Counted from the stretch's first letter, positions 24,408-36,274 are shown. The stretch: DNA of 64,000 nt from Actinostola sp. cb2023 (GCA_033675265.1 JAUJYZ010001151.1:1-64000), one strand, 5' to 3'. The notes: a model not told the origin generated them from the sequence alone. A program made the numbers and translations.

Positions 24408-27400
24408 TAGTAAAGGAAATATATGATCCCGCAAAAAAGAGTACTTAACTTTACTGACGTTTCGAGCCTTAGCCCTTTGTCGGAGTAAGAATAATTCATT
24501 AATGGTTCATAATAAGGACAAAACAAAGAAAATCACTACCATGATGTGTTCTTATAATTAGCATAAATTCAGTTTAAATTTGTCACCGAAAACTCCTTGT
24601 ATACACATCAACATGAAATACATGTACAATACATCTGTGCAGTCTCAACATTCGCGGTGTGTTTTATCAGGCAGTGAATCTCATGATCTGGCGATCTGGC
24701 AAGCCGTAAACTCAGATATATTTTATTTTTTTTATTTTCAAGATTCGCCCATAGGGCAGGTGTTGTATAATAGGATACGTAGTCCCCTTTACAATACTTT
24801 ACACCATCACGTCCCACCCAATAAGAATATAACCTAGTATACCCAACCCCTGATGAATTCCCAATGAATATGAATTATTTGGAATGAAAAGTGTGACATC
24901 TGACATGTCTAGTGCAGTTGTTGTTTTCAAGGCTTTGTTTCAAGGGGTAGTTTTTCTTACCTCCGATACCCACTCTATATAAGTGGATAGGCTGGAAGCT
25001 TCACCGGCGTCAAAATATATCCGATCACTGGCATTGTTGGCGTCGAAAATGCATCGTTCGGTCGTCCAAATATCACCAAACCTCGCTGTGGCCTGGAATG
25101 ATAATTAATCTAACTGTTGTATATATAGTTCTCATACCCGGTAACCAGGGGTTTCGATACACGATTCAAGTAGTTTCGATACACGAATATAATCGTCGAT
25201 TCGATACATGTCAATAACGAACCAGAAGAAATACCTTAAATAAAGAACTACGAAGTAGAGGACATTGATCTGGTGTCAGAACTGATCGATTTTTTTGGTG
25301 CAATTGGTCTGGTCCTACTAACTGTCCAGAGGTTCTGTCAAAATGTGTTTTTTTTTGGCCGCGAAGTGACGGCCACGAACAATCTTTATTCTTTTATTTG
25401 TAGTTTTTTATAGTCTTTTACAAAAGTTGCGCAATTCAGTTTCGTATGTAAACTGCAATGTAACCTTAATAAAATCTATCTATCTATCTATATCTAAAAT
25501 CGACCAATCAGCGAAGAGGGATGCTCTTAAAAATGAGCTGATTGGTCGATTGTATTTGTCATACATATACTTTATGGAAGGCTCCCCGAAGGGCTGTTCA
25601 GATTCAATTTACAAAATCATTATAATTAAAAATATGATATATATAAAAGGCCTAAATCATAATGATGTATCTACATGAATGTGAGTTTCGTAGCGTCTGT
25701 CATTTCCTCGCTGCTTTGTTGTAACTCATCAAAAACAAGAGGATTTTCAGAGCGTCTGGAACCAGGGTAGTGTGGTCCATATTGATTGACCGAAATCAGT
25801 GAACGAGCGAAACATGCACCGGTCAGTTGTATTGAAGCATCTCAGATTTCCCTTTCTATCCAACGCATACAGCTGGTCCAGCACCCTTAGAATCTTAACA
25901 ATAACATCACTTTAATAATTTTGCTAATGCGAAGTGCCACAGAGAAGTGTTGTGATCGATGAAACTAACAAGTGGTATCGAAACAATTAACTGAAACTTC
26001 ACTGAGATCGATCGACCAGACCTCACAAGTGGTCTCCAAACCACTCAGCTCAACAACTCCTTTTCTAGTGAACTTCTAGCCTGCGTTACCCGATTAACAC
26101 GGGATTTGAACCGGCTGTAACGCAGCATAGTAAACTTCCAGCCACAAACAACAAGCAGCTTAGACTCTAAAACATCATTTTGTAATGATTTTTTTTAAAG
26201 CTGCTTTGCGTAAATACTTTTCCCGATGCGTAGTGCCACATAAAAGTGTTTTGATCGATATCGCACCTCTTAGTAGACGCTAATCTCAGGAAACATCTGC
26301 GATCCATGCCAAGCGATACAGTGATTTTACTTTGCCCGTGAAAAAATAGTAAGACTAAAGCCGAATCTTAACAAGGAAAACTTGCTCGTGTAGACGACAA
26401 AAACATCGCCAATTTTTCCTTGTCAAGGAAAACTTGCTCGTGTAGATGACAAAAAATTGTAAATTTTTCCTTGTCAAGGAAAACTTGTCAAGGAAAACTT
26501 GTTCGTGTACATGTAGATGCGGCTTAATGGTTAGTGGTAGACACTAATTAGGTCTTTTTTTGTGTGTGTTCTGTGTGGACTGTTACTCCGCACTATGTAT
26601 GCACTCTTCTTTTTTACAGGCCAAGTACAATCACTCTAACATTGTCAGTAGAGATAGTTCAATAGTCTCACTGTCTGAGGCGGAACATTTCTACCTTTCT
26701 ATCATTTTGTTGCTTAAGGACGTTCGCGGACAATTGAAGTTATAATGTCAATTTTCTGAAACTTGGCATACAGATACTCTATCGTATTAGAGTTAAAAAA
26801 CTGAAATAAAAAATGGGGGTCACCGTCTTCGTTTTTGAGCTACACGCCGAGCAAAATTGATGATTTTGAAGAGAAAGACGAGCGAATTATGATAAGTAAT
26901 CGTGTCAAATGAACACATCAAAATTACATGAAAACGTTTTGCAAATTATATTAAATTTTACCTGACATTGAATCTATTTGTAGTTAACATAATTGATTAA
27001 ATATAAATTCAATAACTGATAATTCGAAGTATTTGTGAAGGTTTTAATCCGCGCGTTGCCGTCAAAATGTGCGGCGTTCGAATCCGTGGAGGGGTGTAAT
27101 TTTTTTGAAAATATTGATGTCAGTCTTTCCCATGTAATGTCATTTTTTTTCATTTTAACATATTATGTAGATCTTTCTAGTACCTAGGTCTTAGACAGGA
27201 AAAAAATGGGGTCACCGTGTTCGCTTCGGAGATATTTTGCCGTAAAAATGGGAAAAGTGGCCGCCATTTTGAATACCGAGAGGAGACTGGGTACTAATGA
27301 GAGTTCGCTTCTTTAAAAATCGCTGCTTTTTGCGCTTTTCAAAAGCAAAAAGCCATTGAGAATCGAAAACATGTTAAGAAAGCTATTTTTGACATCAAAT

Positions 27401-27898
27401 AAGGAAAAAATGGATCATATTTCGAAAAAAAAGTTTTGGGTCCTTTTGACTTCCGGTTTAAGAGCGCGCGCGATTGTGCGCAGTAAGAAGTTCGAACCAC
27501 CGAGAGGGTCTAAAAATCGATACTCCGTATGCTTTCATTCAATTTTTTTAATGTTTGAAATCCTAACTTTGTTTAATACTTTGCTATATACTAGAGAACT
27601 ATAGTGTGATGAAAGTTATTGAATAAAAAATGGGGGTCACCGTGCTCGTTTTCGATTTATTTTGAGAAAACTTCAGTTACACTTGAAATATTTAACGATT
27701 TCCAATGGTGTCCAATGTGCGCGAGCTCGATGGCGTAAGTAAGTTAGCGCGCGCTCGTCAACTAAAATTTTATTCAGAATCGTGCGCAGTAGAGCGTGCG
27801 CAATGCAATTCAAGGGAATCACCTTAACTGTACACTTTTTTATTAGCTATTTCGAAAACGAGCAGGGGACTGGGATCAAATCTGTAAAACTAATTCAA
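24408..27898. other. Non-coding stretch, right-arm mirror
   Basis: Inverted copy of 3764-7249: hammerhead-like remnant at 24451-24487 (minus), hairpin at 25498-25551, minisatellite at 26368-26518 and three GGTGACCCCC motifs between 26800 and 27650. Near 27737 it carries 4 extra bases relative to the left arm (GTAAGTAAG against GTAAG). No gene seen. Confidence 0.55.
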
Positions 27899-28092
27899 CT
27901 AGACGCTCTACTAGCGTGAAGTCGGGCTTCTAACTGAAATGTAGCCTATTTGAACTAAATATATATATCTTAGTGCGATCGTTGCGTAACTCGGTAGAAC
28001 ATGCTTCCCTTGCAATTTCAGTACTGCGATTTCACAAACTCAGCGAATCATGAATGACAATGACATAGTTTATTTGGTACCATAAATATATC
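27899..28092 (-). mobile_element. Hairpin-plus-CTAG repeat, target of BEL insertion
   Basis: Inverted partner of 3570-3763. Its sequence is interrupted at 28092 by the BEL element. The uninterrupted arrangement is visible in the related copy around 35200-35330, which has a single ATATC at 35291-35295. Confidence 0.55.
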
Positions 28093-28313
28093 TGTAGATT
28101 TCAGAACGAGCCGGAGTCGTAATAGTTTGAACTCACGTTTTATTTCATCATCTTTGGTTTGACATGAGAGGAAACGAGGAAACGAGGAAACGAGGAAACG
28201 AGGTTCAAAAATTGTTACGCTATCGGCCTTCGACCTTCGTCCCTCGTGGTGGGAACTCAACTGATTATATTACGTATAACCATTGCCGCAAGGGCTTGTG
28301 GGTAAGAACTACA
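28093..28313 (-). repeat. BEL/Pao 3' LTR
   Basis: 221 bp, TG...CA ends on the minus strand; matches 34664-34884 and the left-arm LTR 3349-3569. The polypurine tract is at 28314-28324. Confidence 0.95.
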
Positions 28314-28393
28314 TTCCGGCCCCTAAATGCGGAAACATTTACAACATTAAGAGTTCATAATCACAACAATGTTCTTGAGTTTCTTCAAGAGTT

Positions 28394-29338
28394 TCAACTT
28401 TGTACGGATTCCAACAATACCATCTTGGTAATTGGGCGGACTAGAACAGTTGAGCCAGTCTTTACCGTTGCACTTCGCACACATCCATCTTGCGCATTGA
28501 CGTGAACCTCAGTGATTCGTCCTAAAGGCCACGTAGATCTTGGATATCTCTCGTCGACCAAAAGTACTATATCGTTAACTGAGAAGTTTCTTGACTTGTT
28601 AACCCATTTTTGGCGTACTTGTAGTTGAGGAAGATATTCTCGAACCCATCTCCTCCAGAAGGTGTTGGCCAAGTGTTGTACTTGCCGCCATCGTCTACGT
28701 GAATACATATCGTCGCTCGTGAACTCTCCAGGTGGGAGTTGAGATCCTGAACGTAAAAGAAGGAGGTGGTTCGGTGTCAGGGGTTGTAGGTCTTGAGGAT
28801 CGTCAGAAGCCTTGGTTATTGGTCTACTATTTACGATCGCTTCGATTTCGCACATGAGCGTTGACAAGCTTTCGTCATCGAGTTTCTGTTCTTTTATCAA
28901 GGCATTTAGAATCTTTCGGATCGTTCGGATGCAACGTTCCCATGTTCCTCCATGGTGGGACGCTGTGGGTGGGTTGAAAATCCATCTAATATTTCGTTGA
29001 ATCATGAATTCATGGACTTGTCGTTCGTTCCACTCGTTTATGGCTTCGCGTAGTTCTTTGTTTCCTGCAACGAAATTGGTGCCATTATCCGATCTCACCA
29101 ATTCAGGCATTCCTCTTCGAGCTATGAAGCGTCGGAATGAATTTACAAATGAAGTTGTGTCCATGCTGTGAAGCACCTCGATATGTATCGCTCTGATCGC
29201 TAAGCAGGTGAATACAATTCCGTATCGTTTGACTTCGGTTCTTCCTCTTTTGACTAGGAAGGGTCCGAAGCAGTCCACACCTACAGAAGTGAAAGGGGGT
29301 CTGTCCGGCGTCACTCTGTCAACAGGCAAATCTGCCAT
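28394..29338 (-). CDS. BEL/Pao integrase core and DUF5641, right-arm copy
   Basis: Identical in its 314 codons to the left-arm ORF 2324-3268: catalytic D22, D84 and E134, then the DUF5641 C-terminus. It belongs to the same polyprotein frame as the ORF ending at 29348, separated by an in-frame TGA. As a stand-alone ORF it lacks the zinc-binding N-terminus, which is encoded before the stop. Confidence 0.95.
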   Translation of the reverse strand: MADLPVDRVTPDRPPFTSVGVDCFGPFLVKRGRTEVKRYGIVFTCLAIRAIHIEVLHSMDTTSFVNSFRRFIARRGMPELVRSDNGTNFVAGNKELREAINEWNERQVHEFMIQRNIRWIFNPPTASHHGGTWERCIRTIRKILNALIKEQKLDDESLSTLMCEIEAIVNSRPITKASDDPQDLQPLTPNHLLLLRSGSQLPPGEFTSDDMYSRRRWRQVQHLANTFWRRWVREYLPQLQVRQKWVNKSRNFSVNDIVLLVDERYPRSTWPLGRITEVHVNAQDGCVRSATVKTGSTVLVRPITKMVLLESVQS

Positions 29339-29347
29339 CTTCTGATC

Positions 29348-31942
29348 TCATAAGGGTGCTTGTCGTCGTCTACAATCGAAGCATATGTTCAATACTTTCT
29401 TCACTGTTGCTCTGCCCTTAACAGGCCAGAATTTCTCTCTAATCAGTGAAAGTACGTGCTCTATGCCAGAATGTCCAGACAGTTCATGATAATGCTTAAC
29501 AATAAGATCAACAACGTGGTGATTCTTCGGTAATAATATAGGGTGTCTTGCTGCATCTTGTATTGGTGCGCGTGTCAGACGTCCACCAACGCGTAGCAGA
29601 CCATCTGTCAACGTGGGATTAAGCTTATAAACAGAACTCGTTCTTCTTACGGATTTCGAAACTTGTTTGTCATGTATCTGTAAGTTGCTTTCTCTCAAGT
29701 TTGATAGTTCATCATGGAAACTTTGTCTTTGTATATACTTCAGTATTTCTGCCTCTGCGGAATTCATCTCTTCTACGCACAGAGGTTCTAGGTTTCCTTG
29801 TGAAACTAACGGCTTAGTTTTGTCTTGACACCGTGTTAGGAGTTTTGAACGGTAACGCAGTATGAATGCGATACATCTCTTTAGACGATACCATGATGAG
29901 TAGTGGTGAAGAACGCGGTTGATGACATCATCGTGGTCTTTCGCTGAAACGTTGAACGACTTGGCTTCGCCTTTTAGCTCGAGGTCGTCGCTATGGACTT
30001 CTAATTTGACGTTGGGTTGCTCTGGCCACTTATCACTTGTTTCACGTAGCCACGCAGGACCCTCGATCCATCTTCTGTTTTCGAGCATCGATGAGACCGA
30101 CAAACCTCTCGACGCGTCGTCGGCTGGGTTAAGTGTGGTATTCACATATCTCCATTGTTCTGGTCGTGATACTTCGTGTATCGTAGATAGTCTGTTCGCA
30201 ACGAAGGTTTTGAATCGTTTATCTTGATTTAGGATGTAGCCTAATACACACGTACTGTCTGTCCAAAAGAATACGTTATGTATAGTCATGTCAATTTCTT
30301 GTATTATCATCGAGCTCAGTCTCGTTGCAACAACTGCGGCAGCCAACTCTAATCGTGGGATCGTGACTTGTTTTATCGGTGTTAATCGCGATTTGCCCAT
30401 TATGAATGCACAGTGTACGATGCCTTCGCCGTTGACGAGTCTGAGGTATGATACGGCACCGTATCCGAGTTGCGATGCATCCGAGAAGTTGTGAAGTTCA
30501 GCTGACACAACTTCTCCAAACGACTTGAGTTTCAGGCAGCGGTTGACTTCAAGCTCCTTCAGTTTGGGTAGTTCCTCCAGCCACTGGTTCCAGCGTTCTT
30601 GTTCCCTTTCAGGCACTGGGTCATCCCAACCGAATCCTTGTCTACACAAGTCTTGTAAGATGAACTTCGCTGGAATAACGTAAGGAGAGATGAATCCAAG
30701 TGGGTCGTAGTTGGAGCTCGTCATGCTGAGAATACCTCTTCTTGTAGCAGGCTTACTCGTTATTGTCGTTTTGAATTTGAAGACATCTCTTTCGACGTCC
30801 CATTGGAGGCCTAGAGCTCTTTCGATAGGTAAGTGGTCGAGGTCCAGGTCCGTTACTGAACATGCTCTCTGTGTTTCCGGGATTGCCTTGATGACTTTGC
30901 GTGAGTTAGATACCCATTTCGTGAGGTTGAATCCTCCTTTCTTCAAGAGTTCTCTGAGTTCATCGACGAGTTGAAGCGCTTTGTCTTCGGTTTCTACAGA
31001 CTTTAGGCAGTCATCCACGTAGAAATTGTTTCGTATCGTGTATATTGTTTCTTTGTCGTATTTCATTGCGTTGTCATCAGCTGTCCTTTGTAGAGCGTAG
31101 CTCGCACAACTCGGTGAGGAAATCCCACCGAAGAGGTGCACTAGCATCTGAAATTCTTCAGGATCACGATTTAGGTCTCCGTCCGGCCACCACAAGTAAC
31201 GTAGAAACTTGCTGTCATCAGGTCGGACATGCACTTGATAGAACATTGACTCGATGTCCGACATCATGGCCACACTTTCCTTTCTAAATCTGGTCAGGAC
31301 ACCCGTCAATGAATTTGTGAGATCAGGGCCTTGCATCAACTGTTGGTTCAAGGAAGTACCATTCGATTTGGCTGAACAATCAAAGACTACCCGGACTTTC
31401 TCTTTGTGTGGGTTTACCACCGGGTGATGGGGTAAGTACCACCCAGGCTCTCCGTTTGCACATAGTTGATCCTTCGGGACCTTCCGGGCGTAGCCCTTGT
31501 TCAATAGATCTTGCATGAAAGTCTTGTACTTTCCGTGGAGACTTGAATCGTTCCTTAGTCTTTTCTTTAGCAAAACTAGTCGTTGTTCTGCTAATATTCT
31601 GTTGTTGGGAAGATCAGGAGGGAAGCTCCTCCAAGGCATTGCTACCTCGTAATGACCATCGCTGAGTCGCGCTGACTTTTCCATAATGTCTATGGCTCTC
31701 TTATCTTCTTGTGACATTGTTTTCCCGACGTCTGAACTTGTATCGTTGAATTCCATCTTACAATATCTTTCAAATTGTTCGTCGAGACTCACATCTGCGT
31801 ACACGCGGTTTGCAGAGTGAGTGATAGTTGCCGCTCTCCCAAGCGGTCCATTAATGGTCCCATCCAAGTAGAGTTCTAACTGCGTAGGGTCCTTCTGAGC
31901 AACTTGGGCGGACTTCTTGTGGTTCGTGAGCTTTAGGGACAT
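29348..31942 (-). CDS. BEL/Pao pol: linker, RT, RNase H, integrase zinc finger
   Basis: 864 codons. The first 100 or so residues are the protease-RT linker, absent from the left arm because of the window edge. RT follows, with YVDD at about residue 308, then RNase H (D488, WTDS at about 560) and the HHCC finger (about 800-858) before the TGA. Its 5' end overlaps the protease ORF by 92 bp in another frame. The last residues of the protease ORF and the first 30 or so of this one read as alternative frames of the same stretch, so a single-base indel near 31860 is the simplest cause. The methionine at 31942 is thus probably not a real start. Confidence 0.95.
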   Translation of the reverse strand: MSLKLTNHKKSAQVAQKDPTQLELYLDGTINGPLGRAATITHSANRVYADVSLDEQFERYCKMEFNDTSSDVGKTMSQEDKRAIDIMEKSARLSDGHYEVAMPWRSFPPDLPNNRILAEQRLVLLKKRLRNDSSLHGKYKTFMQDLLNKGYARKVPKDQLCANGEPGWYLPHHPVVNPHKEKVRVVFDCSAKSNGTSLNQQLMQGPDLTNSLTGVLTRFRKESVAMMSDIESMFYQVHVRPDDSKFLRYLWWPDGDLNRDPEEFQMLVHLFGGISSPSCASYALQRTADDNAMKYDKETIYTIRNNFYVDDCLKSVETEDKALQLVDELRELLKKGGFNLTKWVSNSRKVIKAIPETQRACSVTDLDLDHLPIERALGLQWDVERDVFKFKTTITSKPATRRGILSMTSSNYDPLGFISPYVIPAKFILQDLCRQGFGWDDPVPEREQERWNQWLEELPKLKELEVNRCLKLKSFGEVVSAELHNFSDASQLGYGAVSYLRLVNGEGIVHCAFIMGKSRLTPIKQVTIPRLELAAAVVATRLSSMIIQEIDMTIHNVFFWTDSTCVLGYILNQDKRFKTFVANRLSTIHEVSRPEQWRYVNTTLNPADDASRGLSVSSMLENRRWIEGPAWLRETSDKWPEQPNVKLEVHSDDLELKGEAKSFNVSAKDHDDVINRVLHHYSSWYRLKRCIAFILRYRSKLLTRCQDKTKPLVSQGNLEPLCVEEMNSAEAEILKYIQRQSFHDELSNLRESNLQIHDKQVSKSVRRTSSVYKLNPTLTDGLLRVGGRLTRAPIQDAARHPILLPKNHHVVDLIVKHYHELSGHSGIEHVLSLIREKFWPVKGRATVKKVLNICFDCRRRQAPL

Positions 31943-32807
31943 CGTTCCCTATCAGAATATCGACTTGAGTGTCGATAGAGTTCACCTTGATTCCTGCGAG
32001 ATGAGACCATCTGTCTACATCTGTCTGTTGTGGGATATCCTTCGTGGAGACCGGAAGTTTCGGTCTAGAGTATACAATTGGCAGTTCAATCAAGTTTGTT
32101 TCGTTTACGTCATAGACTTCAAGACTAACTAATGAGCTTTCTGAAGTGAAGTTTTCGTGATCCATCGTAGTCAGCGACAGAGTAGTAGGTTTCGTTATAG
32201 CTCCGAGTCTTCGTACTAGTCGTTCAGTACAAAATGAGGTGTTTGAACCTTGGTCAAGAAATGCATAAGTCTCTATGACTTTGTCTTTGTCTTTAGCCTT
32301 TACCTTGACAGGGACTATAGCTAATCCTGTGATGGACCTACCGGCCCCAATAGAGCTACAGAGTCCATTAGTAGAGTTGTTGGCGTTCTTAGATGGTTGG
32401 CGTTCGCCTTCTTCCGACGGCTTACTCAGCTGCGTCGATTCTTGTTTGGTTTGAGTTTCAGTTCTGACAGGCTTTTCCTGTGGGTGTAGAAACGTTGAGT
32501 GTTTACGAGTGAATTTGCATCCCGTAACTCTGCAGAAGCTTTCTTTCGGACACGCGTCAGATCTGTGTCCAGGGTTGAGGCAGTTATAGCACAGTCCTTT
32601 CCATCGTACAAATTTGCATCTTTCGTCGTACGATTTGTTCTTGAAAAGTTCACAGCGCGTCAAACGGTGATCTTTGCTGCAGAGATAACATCCACTGTTC
32701 CTTTCTTTCGCAACATAAGCTGAGCTTGATTCGTCTTCATGTTGTGTAGGAACAGTGTGAGGCTCAGGTTCCTCTCGCGTTGCGAAGGTTGACGCTCGTG
32801 GAAACAT
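31851..32807 (-). CDS. BEL/Pao zinc knuckles and aspartic protease
   Basis: 318 codons. Two zinc knuckles lie near residues 40-90: C-x2-C-x3-H-x4-C ([13 protein letters not shown]) and C-x2-C-x4-H-x4-C ([14 protein letters not shown]). A further C/H-rich stretch follows to about residue 108. The aspartic-protease domain (DUF1758 type) is centred on [10 protein letters not shown] at about 183, whose D-x-G-S is the active-site pattern, and continues through IGNDVP near 289. It overlaps both neighbouring ORFs in different frames, indicating indels at both ends. The knuckles would bind element RNA; the protease would process the polyprotein. Confidence 0.93.
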   Translation of the reverse strand: MFPRASTFATREEPEPHTVPTQHEDESSSAYVAKERNSGCYLCSKDHRLTRCELFKNKSYDERCKFVRWKGLCYNCLNPGHRSDACPKESFCRVTGCKFTRKHSTFLHPQEKPVRTETQTKQESTQLSKPSEEGERQPSKNANNSTNGLCSSIGAGRSITGLAIVPVKVKAKDKDKVIETYAFLDQGSNTSFCTERLVRRLGAITKPTTLSLTTMDHENFTSESSLVSLEVYDVNETNLIELPIVYSRPKLPVSTKDIPQQTDVDRWSHLAGIKVNSIDTQVDILIGNDVPKAHEPQEVRPSCSEGPYAVRTLLGWDH

Positions 32808-33438
32808 TGCTGTGGACTTGTGTTGTGGTTTCGTTGCTTTGCTGTTGTCGCTGAGTGTCGCTTATGATGCTCCCGAAAATGGGATGATTAACGGCTCTTG
32901 CCTTCTTTGTCACAAAGTCAACTACGTCATGTATTGTTACATCTCGTCGCTTTACCTCATTAATGTCGTCTGCAGTAGCTCGCCATCTGTCTCGCAGAGA
33001 GAAAGGTAGCTTTTCGATGATCTTTCGCAGAGTATCTGGATTGTCAATTTTGCTTGCGTAACCGATCTTGGTTAGAGTGTTCTCACAACTTGCTAACAAG
33101 ACTGAGTAGCGCTGAAGGGCTCGTGCGTCCTCTGCTTTGATGAGCGGGGTCTTTAGCACGTTATCAATGTAGGCGGTGGCTATCTTGAAAGGCTGTCCGT
33201 ATCTAGATTTGAGAAGTTCTCGAGCTCTGGCATAGCCTTCGTTGGTGTTCATGACTAGGCAACTGCACATTAATTCTTGCACATCTCCTCTCGTATACTG
33301 AATCAGGTAATAGAGTTTCACACTATTACTGTCCGTTTTCTTTTCGATCAAGTTTTCAAAGGCTCTTTCGAAGCTGCAATAGTCAATTGCGTCACCAGAA
33401 AATACAGGGACTTCCGGTTGGGGCAAGGTTAGCGACAT
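32764..33438 (-). CDS. BEL/Pao gag-like region (DUF1759 type)
   Basis: 224 codons opening with the PVFSGD motif that starts DUF1759 regions in BEL/Pao elements, followed by the F-x-F/YLIQY-type capsid-like helical sequence to about residue 180. It overlaps the upstream coiled-coil ORF by 47 bp and the zinc-knuckle ORF by 44 bp, each in a different frame. The methionine start is therefore nominal, and in a working element this would be internal to the polyprotein. Confidence 0.88.
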   Translation of the reverse strand: MSLTLPQPEVPVFSGDAIDYCSFERAFENLIEKKTDSNSVKLYYLIQYTRGDVQELMCSCLVMNTNEGYARARELLKSRYGQPFKIATAYIDNVLKTPLIKAEDARALQRYSVLLASCENTLTKIGYASKIDNPDTLRKIIEKLPFSLRDRWRATADDINEVKRRDVTIHDVVDFVTKKARAVNHPIFGSIISDTQRQQQSNETTTQVHSNVSTSVNLRNARGT

Positions 33439-34594
33439 TGTTTGTTCTCTCTGTTGTTTTTAACAACTCTTGGATATGATTGTTCTGTTGATGCTGTAAT
33501 CGTTGCATGTTTGCGAGATAATCAAAGGAAGTGACGTCATTGTGTGAAGGAGACGCATAGATTAATGTTGAGCTATTATCAACACCGTCTTTCGAAACCG
33601 TATTTTCGTCAGGTTTCCAATCTTTAGCTTCTGGGTTGAGTGCATTAAGCTTTGCGCTTGAATCTTTGGTTTCTGAGGGTTTTTCCATCGGTGTAGACGT
33701 TAATTTAGCCTTGTTTACTTCATCGAGCATTTCTTTGTCGGGAGGACTAGAAGGTGTGGCGGCGCCAGTTTTGACAGTTTCTGTCGGTTGCTGGGGTGAA
33801 ATTGACAAGTTAGGAATTTGGATAGCGTCAACACGTGAAATATTCTCATGAAGAGAAAGTTTATCAGCATCTGAATAAACCTTTACTTGAGCTTCAGCTT
33901 TCGCGATTTCAGTGTCGAGTTTTAACTTTTCCTTCTGCTGTTCTAAGCGTAGTTTGGCTTCTTCGAGTCGCAATTGTTCGATTTCTATCTCTTGGCGGAG
34001 TTGTAAACTCGCAGACTCGGCTTGTAATGAAGCCTTTTTCGCACAAATCTTTAACTTTGCGCTCAAAGATGAGCTAGATCTTGAGTACTTTGAACCAGCG
34101 GAGGATGTTCGTGCGGTAGAATTTCTCTTTGACATCGCTGAAGAAACAGAAGCAATGTTACTGACAGAATCTTCGGGTCTTACGTTTGAGGTGTGTGCGT
34201 TCAATATGCTATCGTAGACGTCTTTAGCTGATATTATCCAACGTTCAATCGTTCTCATCGTAGAAGAGACTTTAGCTTCTTCGCTTGCATAATATTCGTT
34301 AGATTCCTCGAGATCGTATTCGTCTGAGAGTTCGGTATGATACATGTTGTGTGATTGTTTGAAGTCGATAAATGCTGATTTCAGGGCGATAACTCCCTTC
34401 CTTACTTCGTCGATGTTGTCGTAATCGTTCATGAGATTTTCCAGTTTGTGAATTCTCATCGTAGTGACTCCTTTAGCGCTTGATCGCTTGATTCTGAGAC
34501 TGCGAATGATTTCTCTTCTTTCGTCGACTGTGGTTCTCTTCATCGTTGGGCGAGATGATCTTCTTAGAACGCTTGAACTTGAGTCTGAGTTCAT
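33392..34594 (-). CDS. BEL/Pao N-terminal gag segment with coiled coil
   Basis: 400 codons starting 69 bp inside the 5' LTR boundary, so 34594 is the likely true start of the polyprotein. A basic N-terminus (residues 9-40) is followed by a helical region. A strong charged coiled coil runs about 185-245 (repeated [11 protein letters not shown] pattern), then a Pro/Ser/Thr-rich linker. The last 10 or so residues are a shifted reading of the DUF1759 start, marking an indel near 33430. Probably structural (particle assembly). Confidence 0.85.
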   Translation of the reverse strand: MNSDSSSSVLRRSSRPTMKRTTVDERREIIRSLRIKRSSAKGVTTMRIHKLENLMNDYDNIDEVRKGVIALKSAFIDFKQSHNMYHTELSDEYDLEESNEYYASEEAKVSSTMRTIERWIISAKDVYDSILNAHTSNVRPEDSVSNIASVSSAMSKRNSTARTSSAGSKYSRSSSSLSAKLKICAKKASLQAESASLQLRQEIEIEQLRLEEAKLRLEQQKEKLKLDTEIAKAEAQVKVYSDADKLSLHENISRVDAIQIPNLSISPQQPTETVKTGAATPSSPPDKEMLDEVNKAKLTSTPMEKPSETKDSSAKLNALNPEAKDWKPDENTVSKDGVDNSSTLIYASPSHNDVTSFDYLANMQRLQHQQNNHIQELLKTTERTNNVANLAPTGSPCIFW

Positions 34595-34663
34595 TCTGCT
34601 TTTCGATGAGACTCAAGAGCAAGGTTGAGTTGAGTTGAGTTCTTGGCGTAATTTTTGAACTAA

Positions 34664-34884
34664 TGTAGATTTCAGAACGAGCCGGAGTCGTAATAGTTTG
34701 AACTCACGTTTTATTTCATCATCTTTGGTTTGACATGAGAGGAAACGAGGAAACGAGGAAACGAGGAAACGAGGTTCAAAAATTGTTACGCTATCGGCCT
34801 TCGACCTTCGTCCCTCGTGGTGGGAACTCAACTGATTATATTACGTATAACCATTGCCGCAAGGGCTTGTGGATAAGAACTACA
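34664..34884 (-). repeat. BEL/Pao 5' LTR
   Basis: 221 bp, TG...CA ends, outside the palindrome. It differs from the 3' LTR by at least one base (GGATAAG against GGGTAAG near the end). No primer-binding site starting with TGG is visible immediately inside it; the first bases after the LTR on the minus strand are TTAGTTCAAAAATTACG. Confidence 0.95.
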
Positions 34885-35199
34885 ATATCCATACAAATAC
34901 AGATACCGTATATATAAACTAGACGAAGTGTAAATATGGGTTTAGGTACCTCGGCTCGGTGTCTGAAAACCTCACAACTGTTCTCTTCACTGCATGCGTG
35001 TATCAACTCACTTCGATTCGTTCTAAGTTCTGAAGATCTCTAAACCCTTTGCAGTACTAGTAATGGATTGATAAATCCATATCTCTATGAATTATTGTGG
35101 TTATTTTGAAAACAAGACGACATACTAGTAACCTTCCTCCAACTGACAAGGTTTGTGAAGAAACCATGTTGTTAGAGCCTTCGGTGATTATGCATGACT
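34885..35199. other. Continuation of the repeat split by BEL
   Basis: Begins with the second ATATC. CATACAAATACAGA...TAAACTAGAC resembles 35296-35336, showing that BEL sits in a member of a local repeat. Confidence 0.5.
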
Positions 35200-35340
35200 C
35201 GGTAGAACATGCTTTCTTTGTAAAATCGATTTCACAAACTCAGCGAATCATAGAAATGATAATGACGATAGTTTATTTGGTGCCATAAATATATCCATAC
35301 CAAATACAAATATAAATAAACTAGACATCGCAGCGTGATC
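35200..35340. repeat. Paralogous empty site for the BEL insertion
   Basis: GTAGAACATGCTTTCTTTG, TTTCACAAACTCAGCGAATC and AGTTTATTTGGTGCCATAAA parallel 28000-28092. The sequence then passes through a single ATATC (35291-35295) straight into CATACCAAATACAAATA, the equivalent of the other BEL flank. Confidence 0.65.
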
Positions 35341-36274
35341 CACATGCAAATTTGACCTACACAGAGCAGTGAAACCTCTTCCAGTTTCAACGATCTTATT
35401 TCAAAGGAGTAGCCAGACAAATGTACAAATGACTGAGGAAATCGAGACTCGTACGTCTCTTTTTCGTTTTGTCGTTTTGGATGCAAGCTGATCAAGATTC
35501 AAGACTACAAAGTCAACAAAGAAATGTTTGCAAAATATATGTTAGATACTTCACAGGCAGGTAGTAACTTTCAAGCTCGTAATACTAGTATAGGTTTTGC
35601 CAAAAGATGTTTTGCTATGAGAAAAAAACATTGGCAAGTTTTCAGATCGGAAAGGCTTCAGTTCTTGTGGTCCTTGTGGACCAAATTTGAAACCAGTTTG
35701 GTTATATTTAATTCACTGAATTTGTAAACCCACGTATAATAAAGTTTGTAAGTAATTGTATGTATGTATATAACCGAGAGATTATCGAGGGAAAACTATT
35801 TCAACTAGGAATTCGTATACGAAATTATTTGAATGTCTATAGTATTACTGCATGTGATACACGAACTCGTTTACCTGACATAATTCACATGAACCATCAA
35901 ATAAGATCGATGAAAGAAGAGACTTCAAAGGAGATTTCAGCTGAGCTAGTAATTTCCGACTGAATTAGAGCTCTGTGTAGGTCACTGTTTTGTATGTTTT
36001 CGTGAAAGTTTACGCCTCAGATTCTCTCGAAAAGCCGAGCTGAGAGATTTGCCGTCTTCGGCGCTGAAGTCGCTTGTGACAGTTGTGTATTCCCTTTCCT
36101 TGAACCATGAGAAGCTACTCGTTTTACCGATTCATCAGGCTTACTTTGAGGTGGACTACTGTGTTCTTTACTTGTATAATCGCTCTCTTCGCTCAAATTT
36201 GAACTCGAAAGGTTTGAATGAAATTGAAAAGCTCGATTCTCTGTCTTGTCTGCCTGTTTTGTGCGACTGATTTA
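35341..36274. other. Non-coding stretch, nothing recognised
   Basis: Only ORFs under 90 codons without domain signs. Confidence 0.4.

Larger units (their letters stand above)
28093..34884 (-). mobile_element. BEL/Pao LTR retrotransposon, complete but disrupted
   Basis: A 6.8-kb element on the minus strand, bounded by identical-length 221-bp LTRs and flanked by the 5-bp duplication ATATC (28088-28092 and 34885-34889). The domain order is gag-like coiled coil, DUF1759-type region, two zinc knuckles, DUF1758-type aspartic protease, RT, RNase H, integrase and DUF5641, which is diagnostic of BEL/Pao. The LTRs are nearly identical, so insertion was recent. Even so, the coding region is split into five frames by three frame changes and one stop. 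Confidence 0.95.

Noticed and set aside
34600..34663. Primer-binding site of the BEL element
   Set aside because: No TGG start complementary to a tRNA 3' end is visible next to the 5' LTR, so I did not annotate one.
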